Below, piece by piece: positions 13,750 through 21,087 of a stretch of 21,087 nucleotides of DNA (position 1 is its first letter; each line of letters begins with the position of its first letter). Origin of the DNA: Chloroflexota bacterium. GTDB lineage: Bacteria > Chloroflexota > Dehalococcoidia > Bin125. The translations under genes were made by a program, and so were the position numbers. The notes under the pieces are model-generated. The model was not told the origin of the DNA, did no database searches, and saw only the letters and a program-made list of their open reading frames with translations. The stretch is taken from positions 1-21,087 of the forward strand of contig JAPOXB010000172.1 of assembly GCA_026707335.1 (NCBI GenBank), written 5' to 3'.

Positions 13750-13758
13750 ATGATAGCA
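13750..13758 (-). promoter_or_regulatory. extended -10 element of the toxin-antitoxin-like module
   Basis: On the minus strand TGCTATCAT (13758-13750) is an extended -10 (TGnTATnAT). The -35 at the expected distance (CTCAGA) matches only three of six positions, which extended -10 promoters tolerate. Start of transcription would be near 13743, 28 nt before the ATG at 13715. Confidence 0.55.
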
Positions 13759-13784
13759 CCGATCGCCGCCGATCTGAGTGCCAT

Positions 13785-13802
13785 CGTGTCGGCAGCGACA
13801 CG
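13785..13802 (-). terminator. hairpin just after gpsA
   Basis: CGTGTCG and CGACACG form a perfect 7-bp stem with a 4-nt loop, beginning two bases after the gpsA stop codon. No T-run follows in the direction of gpsA transcription, so termination is plausible but unproven. It separates the long gpsA operon from the promoter at 13750. Confidence 0.35.
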
Positions 13803-13803
13803 C

Positions 13804-14826
13804 TCACGACGGCAGGATGGGCGGAGGGGCGATCTCGTCCCCGGCGCTGCGCGTCATCAGGTCGCGGATGGCGTCGGGCGGGCGCTGACCCTCGAAGAGG
13901 ACGCGGTACATCGCCTCGACGATGGGCATCTCGACGCCGGCGCGACGGGCCAGGGTGCGGGCGGCGCGGGTCGTCTCGACGCCTTCGGCGACGTGCACCA
14001 TGCCGTCGAGGATCTTGGCCAGCGGGATGCCGCGGCCCAGCTGCTCGCCGACGAAGTGGTTGCGCGAGCGCGGGCTGACGGCGGTAGCGATGAGGTCGCC
14101 GAGGCCGGCCAGCCCGGCGAAGGTGATCGCCTGGGCGCCCTCGGCGACGCCGAGGCGGGCCATTTCGGCCAGGCCGCGGGTGAGGAAGGCGGCGCGGCCG
14201 TTGGCCCCGGCGTCGAGGGCGTCGCCGATGCCGGCGCCGATGCCGACGACGTTCTTCAGCGCCCCGCCCAGCTCCACGCCCACCACGTCGTCGTTCGTGT
14301 AGACGCGGAAGCTGGGCGTCATGAGCATGGCGCGCAGCGGTTCGAGGACGCCGGGGTCGGCGCCGGCGAGCACGGTGGCGGAGGGCTGACCGAGCGCGAT
14401 CTCGCGCGCGATGTTGGGACCGGAGAGCACGCAGACGGGCGCCTCGCGGCCGGCGCGGGCAAGCTCCTGCGCGATGACCTGGGAACCGCGCAGGTGGCTA
14501 TCCATCTCGAGCCCCTTGGCGGCGCTGACGATCGGCGGCAGCGGGCCGGCCAGGGCGAGGACGGCGGCCATGTTCTCGCGCAGGCGCTGCATGGGCACGG
14601 CCAGGACGACGGCGTCGACGGGGCCACCGGCGGCGGGATCGTCGGTGAAGCGGAGCGCGTCGGGCAGCACGATGCCGGGCAGCAGGCGGCGGTTCTCCCG
14701 GTCGGCGTCAAGTCGCGCGGCCTCGGCGGCGTCGCGGCAGAGCACGACGGCCTCCGCACCCGCGCGGTCGATCTGGACGGCGAGCGTGCATCCCCAGGAG
14801 GTCGCGCCGACGACGAGTGCGCGCAT
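13804..14826 (-). CDS. gpsA: glycerol-3-phosphate dehydrogenase [NAD(P)+]
   Basis: GpsA reduces dihydroxyacetone phosphate to sn-glycerol 3-phosphate, the backbone for phospholipids, in the cytosol. The 340-aa protein has the Rossmann start VVGATSWGCTLA, the SAAKGLE segment, LSGPNIAREIALGQP, and GGALKNVVGIGAGIGDAL with the catalytic lysine. AGLGDLIATAVSPRSRNHFVG follows (one residue longer than a single motif), then VAEGVETTRA. The nucleotide loop reads GATSWG where GAGSWG is the textbook form. GGGAGGGGAG precedes ATG 14826. It is the last gene of the cdaA-cdaR-der-plsY-gpsA run, 47 nt after plsY, whose enzyme uses its product. Confidence 0.97.
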   Translation of the reverse strand: MRALVVGATSWGCTLAVQIDRAGAEAVVLCRDAAEAARLDADRENRRLLPGIVLPDALRFTDDPAAGGPVDAVVLAVPMQRLRENMAAVLALAGPLPPIVSAAKGLEMDSHLRGSQVIAQELARAGREAPVCVLSGPNIAREIALGQPSATVLAGADPGVLEPLRAMLMTPSFRVYTNDDVVGVELGGALKNVVGIGAGIGDALDAGANGRAAFLTRGLAEMARLGVAEGAQAITFAGLAGLGDLIATAVSPRSRNHFVGEQLGRGIPLAKILDGMVHVAEGVETTRAARTLARRAGVEMPIVEAMYRVLFEGQRPPDAIRDLMTRSAGDEIAPPPILPS

Positions 14827-14873
14827 GCCGACTCCCCTCCCTGCTCGCGGTGGCCGGTCGCGCCGGCCGGGTC

Positions 14874-15521
14874 TCAGGCGTCGCCCTCGGCGTCGGGCCC
14901 GTCGCTGGGCGCGCCGGCGGACCGGCCGAGGACGCGCTCGGTGCCCGAGGCCAACCGGGCGATGTTATCGCGGTGGGCGAACAGCACGATGAACCAGCCC
15001 GCGACGGCGAAGCCGTAGTAGGCCTCGGGCTCGGCGCCCACGGCGACGAAGAGGCCCTGCGCGGTCAGGCAGACGGCCACGCCGAGCAGCACCGACAGCG
15101 ACATGATCCGCGTCACACCCAGCACGATGAGGCCGACCCCCACGCCGACGATGCCGGCGAGCGGCGTGAGCATGAGCAACGACCCCCAGCCGCAGGCGGC
15201 GGCACGCCCCCCGCGGAAGCCGGCGAAGAGCGGGAAGATGTGCCCGATGGCGGTGGTCAGCCCGGCCAGCACCTCGGCCGTGGGGCTGTCGAAGGCGATC
15301 ATCATCACGGCCACCGGCAGAACGCCCTTGCCGACGTCGAGCAGGAAGATCACGATCGCCCAGCGCAGGCCGAGCTTGCGGTAGGCGTTGGTCGTGCCGA
15401 TCTTGCCGCTGCCGCCGCTGCGCAGGTCGGCGTCGGAGACGAGCCGGCCGATCCACAGCCCGACCGGCACGGAGCCGAGCAGGTAGCCGAAGATCACCGC
15501 GGCGGCCCAGGCCTCAGGCAC
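14874..15521 (-). CDS. plsY: acyl-phosphate:glycerol-3-phosphate acyltransferase
   Basis: PlsY is a membrane enzyme that transfers an acyl group from acyl-phosphate to glycerol 3-phosphate, giving lysophosphatidate. The 215-aa protein has about seven hydrophobic helices. The three PlsY motifs are visible: GSGKIGTTNAYRKLG (motif 1, normally SGNIGATN), GHIFPLFAGFRGGRAAA (motif 2) and AHRDNIARL (motif 3). Motif 2 diverges after GGR, where the family usually has GVAT. GTG 15521 starts the first helix and overlaps the der stop by 8 nt. The soluble acidic C-terminal tail is lineage-variable. It sits directly before gpsA, which makes its acceptor substrate. Confidence 0.95.
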   Translation of the reverse strand: MPEAWAAAVIFGYLLGSVPVGLWIGRLVSDADLRSGGSGKIGTTNAYRKLGLRWAIVIFLLDVGKGVLPVAVMMIAFDSPTAEVLAGLTTAIGHIFPLFAGFRGGRAAACGWGSLLMLTPLAGIVGVGVGLIVLGVTRIMSLSVLLGVAVCLTAQGLFVAVGAEPEAYYGFAVAGWFIVLFAHRDNIARLASGTERVLGRSAGAPSDGPDAEGDA

Positions 15522-16911
15522 GGGTCACCCCGCGATCGCCGGCGGCCGCGCCGCGCTTGCGGAAGTTGAGGCGGATGCTCGTGCCGCCGAAGCCGAACTC
15601 GTCGCGGATGCGGCGGGCCAAGTAGCGCTCGTAGGAGAAGTGCAGCGACTCCGGGTAGTTGAGGAAGAAAACGAACGTGGGCGGATCGACCTCGGCCTGG
15701 GTCGCGTAGAAGAGCTTGATCGGCCGCCCCCGGTGGGCGGCCGGCGGGTGGTCGATGAGGGCGCGCTTGACGGCGGCGTTGAGCGGCCCTGTGGCGACGC
15801 GACGGGCGCGCTCGGCGCGGGCCTTGAGGGCGGCGTCGAGGATCCGGGGCAGATGCTCACCGGTCAGCGCCGAGGTCCACACGACCGGCGCCCAGGGCAC
15901 GAAGCGGGTGCGCCAGCGCATCTGCCGGCGGCGGCGGTCGAGCAACTCGGCGTCGTCCGCGATGAGATCCGCCTTGTTGAGCACCAGGACGACGCCCGTA
16001 TGCGCTTCCAGCGCCATGCCGAGGATGTGCTGGTCTTGCGCGCCGACGTCCTCCCCCGCGTCGAGCACCACGGCCACCACGTCGGCGCGGGCGATGGCGG
16101 CGCGCGCGCGCCGCACAGAGGCCTTCTCGGGACCGCTCTCGATGCGGCCGCGGCGGCGGATGCCGGCCGTGTCGATCAGGGTGAGGCGTTGGCCCTCGAA
16201 CTCGATCGGCGTGTCGACGGCGTCGCGCGTCGTGCCGGGCACGGAGCTGACGATCATGCGCTCGTCGTGCAGGAGCGCGTTGACGATGGAGGACTTGCCG
16301 ACGTTGGGCCGCCCCACGATGGCGAGGCGGCAGACCGTGTCGGCGGCGGGGGCTGCGCCGGCCGGCAGCCGGTCGACGACGTCGTCGAGCAACTCCGCGA
16401 CATTCAGACCGTGGTGGGCGCTGATCGGCCGCGGATCGCCGAGCCCCAGCGCGTAGAAGTCGGTGGCGGCGGCGGCGAGCGTCGCGTTGTCGGCCTTGTT
16501 CGCGGCGACGTAGACGGGCTGGGCGGCGTCGCGCAGCAGCTGGGCGATGTCGCCGTCGGCGGGCGTCGGCCCGGCCTGCACATCGACGACGAGGCAGACG
16601 GCGTCGGCCTCGCTCAGCGCGTGCTCGACCTGCGCCGCGACCTCGCCGGCGTAGGGCCCGGTCAACTGCTCGCCCAGCAGGCCGCCCGTATCGACGACGC
16701 GGAAGGGGATGCCGCGCCACTCGGTTTCGGCGTAGAGGCGGTCGCGGGTCGTGCCGGGCAGGTCCTGCACGATCGCACCGCGGCGCCCCAGCACGCGGTT
16801 GAAGAGCGTCGACTTGCCCACGTTGGGCCGCCCCACGATGGCGAGCAGGGGCAGCCCGGCGCCGGTGCGGGGGACGGCATCGGGCGATCGGGGACTAGCG
16901 TGCGCCGCCAT
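15514..16911 (-). CDS. der: ribosome-assembly GTPase Der (EngA)
   Basis: Der is the tandem-GTPase factor for maturation of the 50S subunit. The 465-aa protein carries GRPNVGKST at residues 27-35 with LPGTTRDRLY and VDTGG, then a second domain with GRPNVGKSS near residue 200, VPGTTRDAVD, IDTAG and VLNKADL. The C-terminal KH-like domain ends in DEFGFGGTSIRLNFRKRG, as usual. ATG 16911 has GGAAG five bases upstream and overlaps the end of cdaR by 17 nt. A longer frame to 17001 lies wholly inside cdaR and is not supported. The N-terminal 20 residues are an unstructured extension. The first-domain N/TKxD reads ANKADN. Confidence 0.97.
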   Translation of the reverse strand: MAAHASPRSPDAVPRTGAGLPLLAIVGRPNVGKSTLFNRVLGRRGAIVQDLPGTTRDRLYAETEWRGIPFRVVDTGGLLGEQLTGPYAGEVAAQVEHALSEADAVCLVVDVQAGPTPADGDIAQLLRDAAQPVYVAANKADNATLAAAATDFYALGLGDPRPISAHHGLNVAELLDDVVDRLPAGAAPAADTVCRLAIVGRPNVGKSSIVNALLHDERMIVSSVPGTTRDAVDTPIEFEGQRLTLIDTAGIRRRGRIESGPEKASVRRARAAIARADVVAVVLDAGEDVGAQDQHILGMALEAHTGVVLVLNKADLIADDAELLDRRRRQMRWRTRFVPWAPVVWTSALTGEHLPRILDAALKARAERARRVATGPLNAAVKRALIDHPPAAHRGRPIKLFYATQAEVDPPTFVFFLNYPESLHFSYERYLARRIRDEFGFGGTSIRLNFRKRGAAAGDRGVTRA

Positions 16912-18172
16912 CGCTGCTTCCGTTCGCACTGCCGGCGTCGCCGGAGATCCGCTCGACGACCAGGGTGACCTCACGCGGGGCCACGGAGACAATATCGACA
17001 TCGCCGCTGAAGGCGACCCGGACGGGCTCGGTGCGCACGCCGGGCTGCACGCCGATCGCGTTGACCGTCACACGGAAGGACGAGGCGTCGAGCTCGGCGA
17101 TGTCGGGCGCGGGGCCGCGCACGCGCACCGCGACGCGCCGCGGCGCCAGCGAGACGCTCAGCCCGCCGCCGAGGCCGGTGACCTCGACCGGCACCGGGAA
17201 GACGGCTTCGACCGTGAAGGGGGCCAGGCCGACGGTGACGATGACCGTCAAGCCGGGTTGCTCCAGCGCGAGCCCGCTCGGCGGGACGACGACGGCCGAG
17301 GCGCGCAGGTCGCCGCGGCGATCGCTGATCTCCACCGGCTCGGTCGTGGCGCTGCCCGCCGCCTCAAGATCGGCCAGCGTGCCGACGACCACGGCCGTGA
17401 CCGGCTCGACGCTGATCGAACGGACGCGGAAGCCGGGCGCGGGCTCGCCGTGGATGCGCGGCGTGACGGCGACGGCGCGCCGGAACACCGCCTGCTCCAC
17501 CGGAACCTCCACCTCGATCGAGGGCGGGGAGATCTGCACCTGGCCGACGGCGGCGCCGGTGCTGGTGCGGGCCTGCAGCGAGACCGTCGCGTCGACGGTG
17601 ACGGTCGCGCCGCGGATGTCGATGCGGGCGACGGCGGTATCGACCAGCCGGACCAGCTGCGGGATGCCGCTGACCGTGACCAGCGACTCGGCGGTGACGG
17701 GCTCGCCGACGTCGAAGCCGAGCGGCGGGGAATTCTCGATCTCCACCGCCACCGGCACCTGCCGCGAGACGACGGACTCGAGGATGACGACGACCGACTG
17801 GGGCTGCACGGAGCGCACGGTGACGTCCTCGTCTCGCGAGCGGATGTTGACCGCGATCTCGTGCGCGCCGGGCGGTAGGCCGGTGAGATCGACGGTGGCC
17901 ACGAAGTCGTCGGGCGTGGCCCGGCCGACGTCGTCCTCGCGGCCGGCGATATCGATCACGACGGGCGGGACGCGGCTGGCGACCGCGAGGTCGCTGGGGA
18001 TGTTGACGGCCTGGACCGGCAGGGCGAAGCCGAGCGGCTCGGTGACCGTGACGTTCTCGGAATCGGTGATGACGAACCAGATCACGAGGGCGAGGCCGGC
18101 GGCGGTGACGAAGAGGGCCAGGTCGCGGCGCAGGCGCGCGACGAGGAAGCGCGGCAGGGAGGCGGGCGGCAC
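16895..18172 (-). CDS. cdaR: YbbR-domain protein, CdaA regulator
   Basis: This 425-aa protein has a single N-terminal membrane anchor (about residues 18-36, LALFVTAAGLALVIWFVIT) followed by about four YbbR-type beta domains outside the cytoplasm. Repeated patterns such as FALPVQAVNIPSDL, VPVAVEIENSPPLGFDV and AVAVTPRIHGEPAPGFRV, each with a P-x(n)-V edge, mark the domains. In Firmicutes, CdaR binds and regulates the diadenylate cyclase CdaA, and the one-base gap to cdaA here (TGA-C-GTG) supports the same partnership. The GTG start at 18172 is set by that junction. The C-terminal tail is Ser/Gly-rich. Sequence conservation in YbbR domains is low, so identification leans on architecture and context. 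Confidence 0.9.
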   Translation of the reverse strand: MPPASLPRFLVARLRRDLALFVTAAGLALVIWFVITDSENVTVTEPLGFALPVQAVNIPSDLAVASRVPPVVIDIAGREDDVGRATPDDFVATVDLTGLPPGAHEIAVNIRSRDEDVTVRSVQPQSVVVILESVVSRQVPVAVEIENSPPLGFDVGEPVTAESLVTVSGIPQLVRLVDTAVARIDIRGATVTVDATVSLQARTSTGAAVGQVQISPPSIEVEVPVEQAVFRRAVAVTPRIHGEPAPGFRVRSISVEPVTAVVVGTLADLEAAGSATTEPVEISDRRGDLRASAVVVPPSGLALEQPGLTVIVTVGLAPFTVEAVFPVPVEVTGLGGGLSVSLAPRRVAVRVRGPAPDIAELDASSFRVTVNAIGVQPGVRTEPVRVAFSGDVDIVSVAPREVTLVVERISGDAGSANGSSDGGAR

Positions 18173-18173
18173 G

Positions 18174-19010
18174 TCAGCGCCTCACGGGGGCGGTCTCGCC
18201 GCGGCGCACGCGCCCGTTGCCGCCGTGCAGCAGCGTGGCGAGCGCGTTCTCGAGGCGGCGCCGGTCGAGCGGGCGGAGGAGCCTGCCGTCGGCGGCGAGG
18301 GAGATCTCGCCGCGCTCCTCGGAGACGACCACAACGACGGCGTCGGTCTGCTCGGTGATGCCGACGGCGGCGCGGTGGCGCGTGCCGAGGTGGGGATCGA
18401 CGGCCTGCTGGTTGATGGCGGTGGGCAGCATGCACGAAGCGGCGACCACGCGCCCGTGCCGCACGACGACGGCGCCGTCGTGGAGCGGACCGCCGGGCTG
18501 GAAGATGCCCTCGAGCAGCTCTGCCGTCGGCGAGGCGTCGACGGCGATGCCCGTCTCGACGACGTCCTGCAGGCCGGTCTCGCGCTCGACGACAATGATC
18601 GCGCCGACCTTGCGGGCGGCCATCGCGGCGGCGGCGTCGGAGAGGACGGTGACGAAGTCGCGGTAGCTCTGCGCCGCCGGCGCGAAGAGGACGGAGGCCA
18701 TCCCGCCGGCCCGGCCGATGCGCTCCAGCGCGCGGCGGAACTCGGGCTGGAAGACGATCAGCACGAACAGGGCGAGCACGGCCACGGCGTTCCCGGCCAG
18801 CCAGTTGAGCACGACGGAGTCGAGCACGCGGCTGAGGATGATGATCGCCAGGGCGATCAGGGCGATGCCGCGCACGACGGTCATGGCCGTCGTGCCGGAC
18901 AGCAGGCGCAACAGCCAGAAGAGCACGACCGTGATGATCGCGACCTCGAGCAGGTTCTGCAGGGCGAAGCCGGAGAAGGCGTCGCCGATGTCGTCGAAGA
19001 GGCTGTCCAT
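18174..19010 (-). CDS. cdaA: diadenylate cyclase (c-di-AMP synthase) CdaA
   Basis: CdaA condenses two ATP into cyclic di-AMP, a messenger controlling potassium and osmolyte homeostasis and wall integrity. The 278-aa protein has three N-terminal transmembrane helices (about residues 20-85) and a DAC domain. Catalytic motifs are present: GGPLHDGAVVV with DGA at 178-180 and LGTRHRAAVG with RHR at 211-213. VLIVFQPEFRRALERIG links membrane and catalytic parts as in other CdaA proteins. ATG 19010 is preceded by AAGGGGG. It leads a tight unit with cdaR, then der, plsY and gpsA. glmM, the usual third member of the cda locus in Firmicutes, is not here. Confidence 0.96.
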   Translation of the reverse strand: MDSLFDDIGDAFSGFALQNLLEVAIITVVLFWLLRLLSGTTAMTVVRGIALIALAIIILSRVLDSVVLNWLAGNAVAVLALFVLIVFQPEFRRALERIGRAGGMASVLFAPAAQSYRDFVTVLSDAAAAMAARKVGAIIVVERETGLQDVVETGIAVDASPTAELLEGIFQPGGPLHDGAVVVRHGRVVAASCMLPTAINQQAVDPHLGTRHRAAVGITEQTDAVVVVVSEERGEISLAADGRLLRPLDRRRLENALATLLHGGNGRVRRGETAPVRR

Positions 19011-19150
19011 GCGCGGGGCCCCCTTCGCACTGCTCGGGCCGCGGGGGCGCGACCGGAGCCTCGCCCGGCGGGCCGTGCCCGCAGACTACCGCACCGCTGG
19101 CCGGCCGCGCCCGGCCCCTCGCCTCGCCATGCGTCTACGGCATGTCGTGC
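19011..19150. other. 140-bp gap between argF and cdaA
   Basis: This GC-rich interval separates the argF stop from the cdaA start. The best -10 on the minus strand is TAGTCT (19088-19083), without a convincing -35. GC-rich inverted segments around 19099-19116 could fold but lack a T-run. No small gene is seen. cdaA may therefore use this weak promoter or be read through from argF. Confidence 0.3.
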
Positions 19151-20110
19151 CTAGGCCAGGATGTGAAAGAGCGCGGCCTGCTGGGCGTGCAGACGGTTCT
19201 CGGCCTGGTCGAAGATGACGGAGGCCGCGCTCTCGAAGGCGGCGTCGCTGATCTCCTCGCCGCGGTGGGCGGGCAGGTCGTGCATGAGGCGCGCGGCCGG
19301 GGCGGCGGCCAGCAGGTCGGTCGTGATCTGGTAGCCGGCGAAGGCTGCGTTGCGCCGCTGGCTCTCCGCCTCCTGGCCCATGCTGGTCCAGACGTCGGTG
19401 TAGACGATGTCGGCGGGCGGTAGACCGGCGTCGCCGAGGCCGCGGCCGGAGACCGCCGCCAGCGGGTCGGCGGTGACGATCACGCTGCCGCCCGACGCGG
19501 CGGCGCGCTCCCGCGCGAGGGCCAGGCTGGCGTCGTCGAGGACGTAGCCGGGCGGCGTGGCGAGCCGCACGTGCATCCCCTCCGAGGCCGCCCCGGCGGC
19601 GAGCGACCGCGCCACGTTGTTGCCATCGCCGACGTAGGCGAGGGTGCGGCCGGCCGTGCCGCCATGCTCGCGGATGGTCAGCAGGTCGGCCAGGGTCTGG
19701 CAGGGATGCTCCCAGTCGGAGAGGGCGTTGATCACGGGCACGGAGGCGTAGCGATCGATCTCGTCCAGGACGTCCTGCCCGAAGGTGCGGCAGACGATTG
19801 CGTCGGCGTAGCGGCTGAGGACACGGGCGACATCCTTGGCCGGCTCGCGCGTGCCCAGGCCGACCTCGGCCGGGGAGAGGTAGAGCGACGTCGCGCCGAG
19901 GCGGCGGGCGGCCACCTCGAAGGAGACGCGCGTACGCAGCGAGGGCTTCTCGAAAACGAGCACGACGGTCTTTCCGGCCAGGGCATGGCCGTGCGGCCCC
20001 GCCGGGTCGGCCTTCTGCGCCCGCGCGGTGTCGAGGATCGCCGCGATCTCAGCCGCCGAGAGGCCGGCGATGGTGAGCAGGGAGCGGCCGTGCAGCGTCG
20101 AGGGGGGCAT
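19151..20110 (-). CDS. argF: ornithine carbamoyltransferase
   Basis: The enzyme joins carbamoyl phosphate and ornithine to form citrulline in arginine synthesis. The 319-aa protein has the carbamoyl-phosphate loop EKPSLRTRVSFE, GTREPAKDVARVLSRYADAI, HPCQTLADLLT, DVWTSMGQE and the C-terminal DQAENRLHAQQAAL. All fit OTCases rather than aspartate carbamoyltransferases. One site is odd: the ornithine-side motif is MHDLPAHRGEE, so residue 278 is Asp (codon GAC at 19279-19277) where the textbook motif is HCLP. ATG 20110 has GGAAGGG upstream and a TATAGT -10 at 20139-20134. No other arginine gene is adjacent. Confidence 0.93.
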   Translation of the reverse strand: MPPSTLHGRSLLTIAGLSAAEIAAILDTARAQKADPAGPHGHALAGKTVVLVFEKPSLRTRVSFEVAARRLGATSLYLSPAEVGLGTREPAKDVARVLSRYADAIVCRTFGQDVLDEIDRYASVPVINALSDWEHPCQTLADLLTIREHGGTAGRTLAYVGDGNNVARSLAAGAASEGMHVRLATPPGYVLDDASLALARERAAASGGSVIVTADPLAAVSGRGLGDAGLPPADIVYTDVWTSMGQEAESQRRNAAFAGYQITTDLLAAAPAARLMHDLPAHRGEEISDAAFESAASVIFDQAENRLHAQQAALFHILA

Positions 20111-20277
20111 ATGCGGTCCCTTCCGGGCAACCCACTATAGCCCGTCCGGCGGTGATCCCATGGGTTATGAGCAATCGGTGTTATCGATCCGGGATAAGTG
20201 AATTTAGTGTGTCGGAGACGGAGCGATCCATGTCGGAGTCATAGACCGGACCAGGTAGTCAGTAGGGCAGTGCGCAG
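20111..20277. promoter_or_regulatory. divergent control region between argF and comEA
   Basis: This 167-bp interval is visibly richer in A and T than its surroundings. For argF, TATAGT (20139-20134, minus strand) is a good -10 with a poor -35. The palindrome CCCATGGG (20157-20164) lies at the -35 position. For comEA, the candidate -10 is TTTAGT (20203-20208). An inverted repeat TTATC-7-GATAA at 20181-20197 lies between the two and could be an operator. It does not match the ArgR box I know. Confidence 0.4.
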
Positions 20278-20679
20278 GTGAATCAGCGGGGCGGGATTCC
20301 GGCGATCTGGTGGCCGGCGCTGCTGGCCGGCTTGGCGCTGGTCGCGGGGCTGGCGACGCTCGCCGCCACGCCCGGCGCCGCCCCCGGCGACGTGCGGATC
20401 TACGAGGCGTGGGATCGGCCGTCGCCGATCCCGGTCGACCCGGCGGCGGACCGGCTCGTCGACCTGAACCGCGCCTCGCGGGCGGAGTTGGAGGCGCTGC
20501 CGGGCATCGGCGAGGCGCGGGCCGAGGCGATCATGGCCGCGCGGGAGGAGGCGCCGCTCACCTCGCTGGCGGAGGTCGGCGAGCGGGACGTGCTGCCGGC
20601 CCGCGTGCTGGCGGGGCTGACCGGCTGGGCGACGGCGCGCGACCCCGCGCACTACCTCGGCGAGGACGGTGCGCGATGA
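20278..20679 (+). CDS. comEA: ComEA-like membrane-anchored helix-hairpin-helix protein
   Basis: This 133-aa protein has an N-terminal membrane anchor (about residues 8-30, rich in Trp, Ala and Leu) and a helix-hairpin-helix DNA-binding unit, VDLNRASRAELEALPGIGEA, with LPGIG at 74-78 followed by RAEAIMAARE. In competence systems ComEA binds incoming DNA outside the cell and passes it to the ComEC channel. This version lacks the SLBB domain found in Bacillus ComEA and has only about 35 residues between anchor and HhH. GTG 20278 is the only start before the anchor. The ATGA overlap with comEC makes the functional link strong. Confidence 0.87.
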   Translation: MNQRGGIPAIWWPALLAGLALVAGLATLAATPGAAPGDVRIYEAWDRPSPIPVDPAADRLVDLNRASRAELEALPGIGEARAEAIMAAREEAPLTSLAEVGERDVLPARVLAGLTGWATARDPAHYLGEDGAR

Positions 20680-21087
20680 GGTCGCCGCTGCTGACCCTCT
20701 CCCTCTCTTTCTTCGCCGGCGTCGCGATCGCGACGGGGTTCGCGGCGCCGGGCGTCGAGATCGGGGCGGCGCTGGCGGCGGCCATCGCGGCGGCGATCGT
20801 CGTACTGCGCTCGGGCCGGGGCGGGGCGATGCTCGCCATCGCGGCGGCGGGGTTGTTCGCGCTGGGACTCCTGCGCGCCGCCGACGGCCTGCCGCCGCCG
20901 GGGTCGGTCGGGGCGTTCACGGGGCGGGCGGTGATCGTGGAGGGGGTGGTGGAAGCGGACCCGGTCACGCGGGGGTCGGGCCGGGAGGTGCGGCTGTCGA
21001 TCGAGGCGGTCTCGCTGGGGTCGGAGCGCCGCCCGGCCGGCGGCGACGTGCTGCTGCGCGTCGGGCCGGGCGTCGAGGTCGGCTACG
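20676..21087 (+). CDS. comEC: ComEC/Rec2 competence protein, 3' end cut by window edge
   Basis: The first 137 codons of ComEC are present, the inner-membrane channel that takes up single-stranded DNA. The segment shows two to three Ala/Leu/Ile-rich helices (about residues 5-75). The start of the DUF4131 domain follows, with FTGRAVIVEGVVEADPVTRG and later RLSIEAVSL and GGDVLLRVGPGVEVGYG, the beta-rich pattern usual after the first helices. ATG 20676 overlaps the comEA stop by 4 nt. The competence core and any metallo-beta-lactamase domain lie beyond the window, so completeness cannot be judged. Confidence 0.88.
   Translation, partial: MRSPLLTLSLSFFAGVAIATGFAAPGVEIGAALAAAIAAAIVVLRSGRGGAMLAIAAAGLFALGLLRAADGLPPPGSVGAFTGRAVIVEGVVEADPVTRGSGREVRLSIEAVSLGSERRPAGGDVLLRVGPGVEVGY

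Noticed and set aside
14889..15570. Plus-strand open frames opposite plsY, der and cdaR.
   Set aside because: They have antisense composition and no recognisable domain. The minus-strand genes carry all family motifs.
16912..17001. An N-terminal extension of Der into cdaR.
   Set aside because: It lies inside cdaR in another frame. ATG 16911 has a good ribosome site.

Overview
The window is GC-rich bacterial chromosomal DNA, densely coded, with many 1-17 nt gene overlaps and frequent GTG starts. No rRNA, tRNA, CRISPR array, insertion sequence or replication origin is visible. A split nuo operon, a der-plsY-gpsA run joined to c-di-AMP genes, and the GATSWG form of the GpsA nucleotide loop fit a Chloroflexota-like organism. 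That assignment is inference from gene content, not a measured placement.

Region 1 (1-8870, minus strand) is a respiratory complex I operon in transcription order nuoA, C, D, H, J, K, a small DUF2007-like gene, L, M and N (N runs off the left edge). It carries all membrane subunits plus C and D. It lacks nuoB between A and C, lacks nuoI between H and J, and has no nuoE, F or G. Every subunit that binds an Fe-S cluster is therefore absent from this operon. The two vacant positions are not neutral spacers. Each holds a short open frame with 15-bp (5-codon) periodic repeats that touches or overlaps the next nuo gene. A good promoter (TTGAGA-17-TAGACT) lies upstream of nuoA.

Region 2 (8919-10732, plus strand) starts from a mirror-image promoter (TTGAGG-17-TAGACT). 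It drives a PHP-domain phosphoesterase, followed by a separately promoted two-gene MaoC/FAS1-type dehydratase pair.

Region 3 (10742-13802, minus strand) holds a GNAT acetyltransferase whose promoter spacer is filled by a perfect 16-bp palindrome, an overlapping HEAT-repeat/Nudix pair, and a toxin-antitoxin-like module. The module is a 43-aa basic small protein followed by a Doc-type Fic protein that has no standard start codon ahead of its catalytic motif.

Region 4 (13804-19010, minus strand) is the tightly packed cluster cdaA-cdaR-der-plsY-gpsA: c-di-AMP synthesis and its membrane regulator, a ribosome-assembly GTPase, and the first steps of phospholipid synthesis. argF lies upstream (19151-20110) and carries Asp where the HCLP cysteine of ornithine carbamoyltransferases is expected.

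Region 5 (20278-right edge, plus strand) is a competence pair, a short comEA-like gene overlapping a truncated comEC. No gene-free stretch exceeds 300 bases. The largest gaps are 8776-8992, 20111-20277 and 19011-19150.
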